From: Rusavskia elegans
Taxonomy: Eukaryota > Ascomycota > Lecanoromycetes > Teloschistales > Teloschistaceae
Direction: 5' to 3'
NCBI GenBank assembly: GCA_011316305.1
Contig: SAUG01000085.1
Location: forward strand, 186,001 to 250,000
DNA length: 64,000 bases
Each line of letters starts with the position of its first letter. The stretch's first letter is position 1. The notes beneath the pieces were generated by a model. That model had not been told where the DNA came from, searched no databases, and saw nothing but the letters and a program-made list of their open reading frames with translations. Shown one piece after another: positions 58,196 to 64,000 of this stretch. Position numbers and translations under genes: made by a program.

Positions 58196-60712
58196 TTACT
58201 TTGCAAAATGCAAATCATACCCCAACCATTTCCTCCTCACCACCTCCGCGGCACTCAAGCCCGGTTTACCATATGTCAACGGCAGGAAGAAATACCAACC
58301 GCCAATCACCAACGTCATGACCACGCCCGCTGCTCCCCACAGAGCAAGCATGCTATTACCGCCCATGCGTTCCTTGGCGGGCACGACTCTCTTGGTCCCA
58401 GGTCCGCCTCCCTTTTTGGTGGAGTTTGCGACCTTGCCAGCCAGTTTGGCATCCACGTTCTCCTCGAGCGCGACGGGGTCGAGGTTGAAGATGAATTCTA
58501 AGAGCGCACCCGTGACGAGGGCGGAGGCGAGGTGGGCGGGTAGGTAGTGGTGCAGGAAGAGTTGGCGGCCCATGAGGTAGAAGGGGAGGTAATGGGCGGC
58601 CCAGGCGAGGAAGAAGAAGCCTGTGGAGTTGTAGAAGCGGGAGCGGGTGCCTGAGCGGTGATGACATGGTCAGCAAGCCAGATCAAGTTCATACAAGGCC
58701 AAAGGAATGGTATATCTTATGGGAAGTACTCACGCTCGTCAAGACTATCGATTCCCCGTCGCTGTGAAAGCTGATCGGCACCGACGATGCCCGCAAACAC
58801 AGCCAGTACACTACTTGCGATCCACCATCCAACAGGATTCCCCAAGAAGTAAATTTGCTGTCGGGTGTCATTTTGCGTCCAGAAGCTGATTCCTCTCAGT
58901 ACGAAAGGCCATTGAATCGGCTGACTGGAGTATGGATGGCTACTCGTCAATGCGTTGTTGTGGTAGAAGATCGCTCTTTGAAGTTCAAAGTACTTCTTTA
59001 AGAACGGCATATGCTTAATCTTCCGTGGTTCTTTCTTCGAACGCTCGCTATCGGCTGAGAGGGACGGGATCTCGTCGACATACCAGATATTGCTGGTCTG
59101 TTGAACATTCTTGTTACCGTTGATTTCAGCTTGCTTGAACGCCCATTCGGGAAGAGGTTTAGTATGGGTCCACATGGCGACCTTTGTAGGATTGTGGATC
59201 AATTTAAAATGGCTAGACAAGCTCTTGAAATCGGACTTGCCTTTGGCGCCCTCAATGCGAAGCTCAAACAGCGTATCGTTGTATCTGTCTCCTTCCGCCT
59301 GTTCAAGTGCGACGGTGGTAAATTCCTGATTGGTGGGATAATACGGTGATGCGACGTCATGGGAGAGTAAGTAGCTGTCGGTGGCAACATGACGAAGCTT
59401 GATCAGGTCCCCACTTTTGACGCGATGTCCTGAGAGCTTGTCTTCAGGGAATGGCGTGGCTGGAAGCACCTGCCAGTGGTTGTTGGTGTCATTGAACGGA
59501 TATCCAGTGACTTGTTGACCCTGACTGGACACCCTTCCGTCCTCATACCTCAAAGGATATTTATCCGGATGACTGTGAAGATAAGTCTTCGTCTCCTTAT
59601 GCCGCAGTGTGATGGAGTCGAAATAATCGATACCGATGGAGTTGGCCGTCATGATGTTGTCGCTTAGCGTTTCTTGGAATTCGGGTGACATGAAATCATT
59701 GCCGGGTCCAGATCGATTCAATACTGCGAAATGGACCTGGAACCAAAAAAGGTAGAACATGAACGGTACCACGATCAAGCCGGTTAGACGAGCAGCAAAG
59801 TGTTTACCGAATAGAGGTAGACTCAATGCACCGCCCTTCCTGTTAATATCAAGGAGACCCCAGAGATCCAGAGCCACCGCCGAGCCGATGGTGAGGAAAG
59901 TAAAGACCCCGACATATTTGGTCGAGATGACGCAGCTCAGTGCGACCCCTGTGAGCAACAGCCATTTCCACCACTTACGCCCGAATGGATCATGGCGCAT
60001 CTTATAGAATCGGACGTAGGAGAGGACACTGACGGACATGGCAAATACCAAAGTTGCGTCCAATAGGATCAATCGAGTTTGGCCGATGTGGGCGTTGTCG
60101 AACAGGACGAGTCCGGAAGCAACAATGGCGGCGGGAAGGGTGTAGCCTGATTCCCACATGATGAGGAAAACGGTGGGGACGGTGAGAGCACCGAGGAGGG
60201 CGGGCAGTGCTCGAAATGCAACGTATGGTACGTTGTTCTTGATATAGGAGTCTCCGATGTTGTCGAAATGAAAATGGCCATCGTAGCCCACGAACCAGCC
60301 CATGAGGGCGAAAAGGAGTTTTCCAAAAGGGGGGTGGACATCGAAGAAGTAGGTTCGTTGTAGGTAGTAAGAAGCGAACTGTGTGAGATTTGATCATCAG
60401 CCAAGTCTTCCTGATCGCTCAATGTCTTCGTCTAGTTTCGAGCCGAGCTTGGACGGGGACAGGTGATGGTACCTTTCCAAAATGGACCTCGTCGAAGACG
60501 ACTTCATTGGGATGGTTGATGCCCCAGAACCTGGTAATGAATGCAATGGCCGTTATGATGAAGAGGGCGAGCTTGTAATCCCATTCCGACGAGATTGCCG
60601 TCTTGGCCGACTGTTGTATTACCTGGAACTCATCTTTGACGGTGTCGGCGGAATTTGGGGGGGACGTTCCAGGCTTCTTGGTGGGTTGACCACCCTTTTG
60701 TCTTGCGGACAT
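58196..60712 (-). CDS. pmt4: Protein O-mannosyltransferase, PMT4 subfamily (779 aa)
   Basis: Three exons on the minus strand: 60712-60473, 60378-58734 and 58650-58196. It transfers mannose from dolichyl-phosphate-mannose to Ser/Thr of secretory proteins in the ER membrane (GT39). Order: cytosolic N-terminus, TM1 (about 48-62), loop 1 with the acidic DE pair in NEVVFDEVHFGK (catalytic), then FASYYLQRTYFFDVHPPFGK, several membrane helices including QTRLILLDATLVFAM and ISTKYVGVF, a luminal MIR domain (about 325-500, LHSHPDKYPLRY, GQQVTGY and LRHVATDSYLLSHDVASP) and a C-terminal 4-TM region ending YGKPGLSAAEVVRRKWLGYDLHF. The MIR and FMSPEFQETL words fit PMT4 rather than PMT1 or PMT2. Divergent from hscB. 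Confidence 0.93.
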
Positions 60713-61081
60713 GATAGACGTAGAGATAGGGAGGGAACTAAAAGCTCGTCAGTAAGATGTTTCATCCCATTCAAGGAATTCAAAGGGATGAATTACTATC
60801 GGCTGGAGGAACTTGACCCTTACCCGTACGCTTCTCAAGATGGCATCAGGATTGGGAGCTACAAGATGACCAAGTCAAGCAAGTGCTGCTCGTCGATCAG
60901 TGCCAAAGGAGTGTAGGAGGATCAATGTCTGAATCTCGAAGTTTGGTCTCGAGGCACGGTCGTCGAATGTTTCGTGTCCTTCGTTTAGCTGGTCCGTGCA
61001 TTGCTTGGCATGTAGCTTATCCGCATGACGTCTGAATACTTCAGTTGCCGTCCGCCCCATATCACCGTATTAGAATCGAAG
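60713..61081. promoter_or_regulatory. Divergent promoter, pmt4 / hscB
   Basis: 369 bp between the two start codons, without an ORF of note. It must hold both promoters. No clear element was recognised. Confidence 0.5.
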
Positions 61082-61852
61082 ATGTCGAAGGCTAATCCTC
61101 GAGCAACCTCTCTATTCTATCTTGCTTTCCGAAGATACGCCACTGCTTCTGCCTCATGCCACGCTCATACACAAGCTCCTCGAACATGGCAGCATACAAG
61201 ACCTCAGCGCTGCGAGATGGTCGCGATCAACAACATCAGATATGCGACGACAAGGGCCGTCCCCACTCAGAAAGAGTCGCTCCGACCTCAAACCCACTAC
61301 GACCTCTTCCCATCCAGTCTCTCCTCAGGCGCACCGCCAAGTGGCTCTTTCCACATCAACCCGGTTGCCCTGCGCAAAGAGTTTCTTCAACTGCAAGCGA
61401 AAGCCCACCCTGATCGACACCAAGGTATCGATAAAGCGAAAGCCGAGGCCGCGAGTGCGAGGATCAATGACGCCTATAGAACGCTGCTGAATCCTTTGGC
61501 CCGGGCTCGGTATCTGCTGAGTCTACGTGGTGTGGAGATGAGTGAGGATGAGTCGATCGCTGGATCGGCCTCGGACTCGGGAGAAGGTATGGATGCCGAC
61601 TTGTTGATGGAGGTGATGGAAGTTCGCGAGGAGATTGAAGCTGCCGGATCGAAAGAGGAGGTTGAGCGTATGAGAGCCGAAAATAATGAGAGGAAGAAGG
61701 CAAGCGAGAAGAGACTGGATGAGCTATTCCGTGCGGGAGACATTGACGCTACAAAGAAGGAGACTATAAGATTGGGATATTGGGTCAATGTGGGAACGGC
61801 GCTTGAGAATTGGGAGAAGATCGGTGACGGGAGAGTGAGCGAGCACGATTGA
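61082..61852 (+). CDS. jac1: HscB/Jac1 mitochondrial J-type co-chaperone (256 aa)
   Basis: Single exon. Jac1 (HscB) delivers the Fe-S scaffold Isu to the Hsp70 Ssq1 in the matrix and stimulates its ATPase, needed for iron-sulfur cluster transfer. Residues 1 to about 60 are Arg/Ser/Ala-rich with few acids (presequence). The J domain (about 72-145) starts THYDLFP, as HscB proteins do, and has the essential HPD at 109-111 (AKAHPDRHQG), followed by INDAYRTLLNPLARARYLLSLRG. The C-terminal three-helix domain (about 165-250) binds Isu; it contains DLLMEVMEVREEIE and KRLDELFRAGDIDATKKETIRLGYW. An upstream in-frame ATG at 61025 would add 19 residues and is less likely. Confidence 0.9.
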   Translation: MSKANPRATSLFYLAFRRYATASASCHAHTQAPRTWQHTRPQRCEMVAINNIRYATTRAVPTQKESLRPQTHYDLFPSSLSSGAPPSGSFHINPVALRKEFLQLQAKAHPDRHQGIDKAKAEAASARINDAYRTLLNPLARARYLLSLRGVEMSEDESIAGSASDSGEGMDADLLMEVMEVREEIEAAGSKEEVERMRAENNERKKASEKRLDELFRAGDIDATKKETIRLGYWVNVGTALENWEKIGDGRVSEHD

Positions 61853-62079
61853 CCAGATGGTCCGGAGCTGCGAGGTGGGCAAATATTGCTATGGAGGCGT
61901 GGCTTGGGATCCTATCGAGCCACAAGATCCGATATTGTACATGTCTTCAGAGTGACCACCGTCTCTTCTATGGATATCTTCTTCGCCATCGTACAGTTGC
62001 CCTTACATACATGTTTTATCGAAGTCGCGGATGTGTTTCGTAGATGTCCCTTTTCTTAGACCAATTCTCTAATCGACCC

Positions 62080-62644
62080 TCACTTCGCCTTTTCACCCAT
62101 CAAAGCCGTCAAATATCCTTCGAGGTCGAACTTGGGGTCGTTTGGATCTGATATGACTGTTTCAAGCAACATCAGTAAGCTATCCCCTCGCTCGTAAATA
62201 CGCGATGACCACCATGCTGCTAAGAGAAGGCTGCTAGGTTGACATGCTGCACCAGGCTCTGCGTCTCGCAAAACGTCCGCTGTGCCATCACAATAACTGC
62301 ACTTCCACGCTCTGAGCTCGACGATAGAAGTCATAACCCACCTTCTCCACCCTCCGTAACACTTTCTTGTGGCATGTTCTTCTTCTTGAACTCGGCTTTC
62401 GCTTGCGTTATTAACGACGCTTGATGTGCGAAGTCTCGGTCGACCTTGGCTTTGTGGTTCCGGGCGTTGATGTTGGATTGATGATAGAGACCGTAGCCAA
62501 CACCGGCGAAAAGAGCGCTGTAACGAAGGACCTGGAAAGTAGTAGTCAGCATTACGAGCTGCAGATGTTTCGCACCCAGTAGCTGGTATTGGATATCTCA
62601 TCGCATGTGGTGCAGTCACTTACATTGACGCCGGCGCTTGCCAT
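62080..62644 (-). CDS. atp21: ATP synthase subunit e, mitochondrial (95 aa)
   Basis: Three exons on the minus strand: 62644-62624 (MASAGVN), 62531-62342 and 62156-62080. Subunit e (Atp21/Tim11) lies in the membrane part of F1Fo ATP synthase, supports enzyme dimers and so shapes cristae. Evidence: N-terminal membrane helix VLRYSALFAGVGYGLYHQ with a GxxxG-like GVGYG, then a charged helix (ARNHKAKVDRDFAHQASLITQAKAEFKKK) and the C-terminal SDPNDPKFDLEGYLTALMGEK. Length fits the family. The donor of the second intron was chosen at 62341 (GTGGGT) because only this phase joins to VISDPNDP; the 185-bp intron is long for this window. Confidence 0.88.
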
Positions 62645-63076
62645 GGCGGGGAGGAGCGACACGGACTGTCAAGAACTGGCAATAGAGAGCAAAGAACAAT
62701 AGGAGGGAATGTGCGGATATTGAATTGAGATCCAATGGCTTATGGAAAGGTCTGTACGAGGTAGGCCGGGGTGACGGATAATATTTTTAGCAGGGGGATC
62801 CTTATGCACATGCACTTCAACTTATGCACGCTGCAGCTTCCGACTTGGCTCAGCCTTATCAAAATCGCGGGCCCGCATGAGGCGAGAAAACAACATTCTC
62901 AATTCTCAACGTCAAGCACTCGGACGGAGCAGTGTGGAGGTGTTCGTTGTTTAGATCGGCTCTGCGCATATAGATTACGCAAGCTCATCCTGCCAGCAAT
63001 ACCAAAAAACCAGGAAATCGCCGGAAGGGGAAGCCTGAAGACCCCGACAGTACTCACATAGCCATTGTCAGCAAGC
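62645..63076. promoter_or_regulatory. Divergent 5' region, ATP synthase e / dynein intermediate chain
   Basis: No coding frame supported. Repeated TTATGCAC (within 62803-62830: TTATGCACATGCAC and TTATGCACGCTGCAG) is the only local pattern. Confidence 0.35.
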
Positions 63077-64000
63077 ATGCAACGCAGGGATGAAATCCTC
63101 GCTAAGAAGGCAAAGCTCGCTGAGCTCAGGAGGCAACGAGAAGAGCGCGAACGAAAACAGAAGGAGCTTTCACAGCGTGAAGGCATTGGGGAGGCGCCTT
63201 CAGAGGTATATCAAATACACCAGGCAATTGTAGGACAGAGCTGACTCTCTCAGATAGCACCGACACCACCTACTCGTACTACAGACAGAAGAGACCTTGA
63301 CAACATCGTCGATGATCTGTTGGGGGGAAAACGGGCAAGTTTAGGAGCCACATCTACACCCACAGGGAGGAGAAATCGTCCAACGTCTACTGCCGATCTA
63401 TCGCAAGGGGTGAATGATATTGCGATTGAACCCTTGCCGAAGGAGCCCCAAGTGCAGACTGCATCGGTCGCTACTCAGACTCTCTCCACCACTCCCATCT
63501 CAGTCAATTATGAATTCATCCCGACTACACAATATGTACCAGAAGTCGTTTCATACAGCAAAGCTATCCAGACATCCGAGATTGGATCCCCACCAAGGCG
63601 GAGACGATCCCTTGAAGCCCATTCCGGTTCCGAGTCGGACAACTCCCACTCACCATCACGTTCACCAAGAAAGCTGAAGCGTCGCAGCAGGAGGGAACGA
63701 GAGCGAGACGAGGAATTACGCCAGAACCTTAGAAGGGAGATCGAAGAAGAGCTCAAAGCTGCCCAGAAACAAGTTTCAGACGTCGACCCTACAGAACCCA
63801 AGTACCCTGCGCGCCCGTTGACGGACGAAGAGCTCAACGCCGTAACCGCCTCCGACGATTTCCTGGACTTTGTGGAAAAGTCGAGCAAAGTCATTGAAAG
63901 AGCTCTCGATCAGGATTACAATGTACTTGCTGATTATGGTCTCGAAGGTGTTGCCGGAGAGGAATCGGATGAAGACGGGATACGGCAAATAGCACAATTT
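63077..64000 (+). CDS. Cytoplasmic dynein intermediate chain, N-terminal part (partial)
   Basis: Exon 1 is 63077-63205 and exon 2 runs from 63254 past the window end; the 48-bp intron is GTATAT..CTCAG. The intermediate chain is a WD-repeat subunit of cytoplasmic dynein whose N-terminus binds p150-Glued (dynactin) and NudE. The visible 292 residues show the start MQRRDEILAKKAKLAELRRQREERERKQ (single alpha helix/coiled coil binding p150), then PTRTTDRRDLDNIVDDLLGG. Next are a Ser/Thr-rich segment with two Q-T motifs (ATQTL and AIQTS) typical of light-chain binding sites, an RRRR/SPSRSPRK basic stretch and a second coiled coil (RERERDEELRQNLRREIEEEL). The WD40 domain must lie to the right. Confidence 0.88.

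Overview
This is chromosomal DNA of a filamentous ascomycete (Pezizomycotina). Genes carry short introns of about 49-185 bp with GT..AG ends and CTAAC/CTGAC-like branch sites. Several genes are diagnostic of a fungus: SLA1, YOS9 with a C-terminal KDEL, PMT4, a Dal5-type permease, and a NACHT-ankyrin protein with a fungal N-terminal domain. The transposon-derived sequence shows repeat-induced point mutation (RIP). I cannot name the class or genus from this window.

The window has two compartments. Positions 1 to about 18,640 form an AT isochore in which the dinucleotides CA and TG are almost absent, TA is very common and CpG survives. It holds a truncated Ty3/gypsy element (A, 1-4954), a second complete element of the same family (B, 7399-14811, two 215-bp LTRs and a TACG target repeat), a long inverted repeat with one RIP-mutated arm (16184-17254), a hAT-type MITE with perfect 8-bp target duplications (17687-18103), and a TA-flanked inverted-repeat element exactly at the isochore edge (18648-19127). 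No intact open reading frame is visible there.

From 19.4 kb the sequence is normal gene space. In order: a large conserved fungal protein of unknown function (19431-22653, +); a possible 117-residue protein (23228-23769, -); an MDR oxidoreductase (24192-25568, +) followed by a frameshifted fragment of a toxD-like enoyl reductase (-); a GT32 glycosyltransferase with a long charged tail (-); YOS9 (+) convergent with NSA2 (-); a NACHT-ankyrin protein (32921-36262, +); an SRPK-like pseudokinase (37304-38858, +); a broken fungal protein with an in-frame TGA and a GT-TG intron (40099-41306, -); mitochondrial bL21m (+) convergent with a conserved protein of unknown function (-); a Dal5-type MFS permease (44759-46317, +); SLA1 (47290-51159, +); a gene-poor stretch with relics (51.2-53.6 kb); a rhodopsin-domain membrane protein (53661-54897, +); a class II-type O-methyltransferase (55304-56722, +); PMT4 (58196-60712, -) divergent from the HscB/Jac1 co-chaperone (61082-61852, +); ATP synthase subunit e (62080-62644, -); and the 5' part of a dynein intermediate chain (63077 to the window end, +).

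Housekeeping genes (secretory pathway YOS9 and PMT4, mitochondrial bL21m, HscB and ATP synthase e, ribosome assembly NSA2, endocytosis SLA1, dynein) are intact and are interleaved with accessory genes (NACHT-ankyrin, pseudokinase, broken genes, rhodopsin-domain protein, methyltransferase). The accessory stretches carry short dispersed repeats, including a three-copy module with two invariant 10-mers at fixed spacing. I saw no tRNA, rRNA or CRISPR. All exon joins were made by eye from splice signals and frame continuity.
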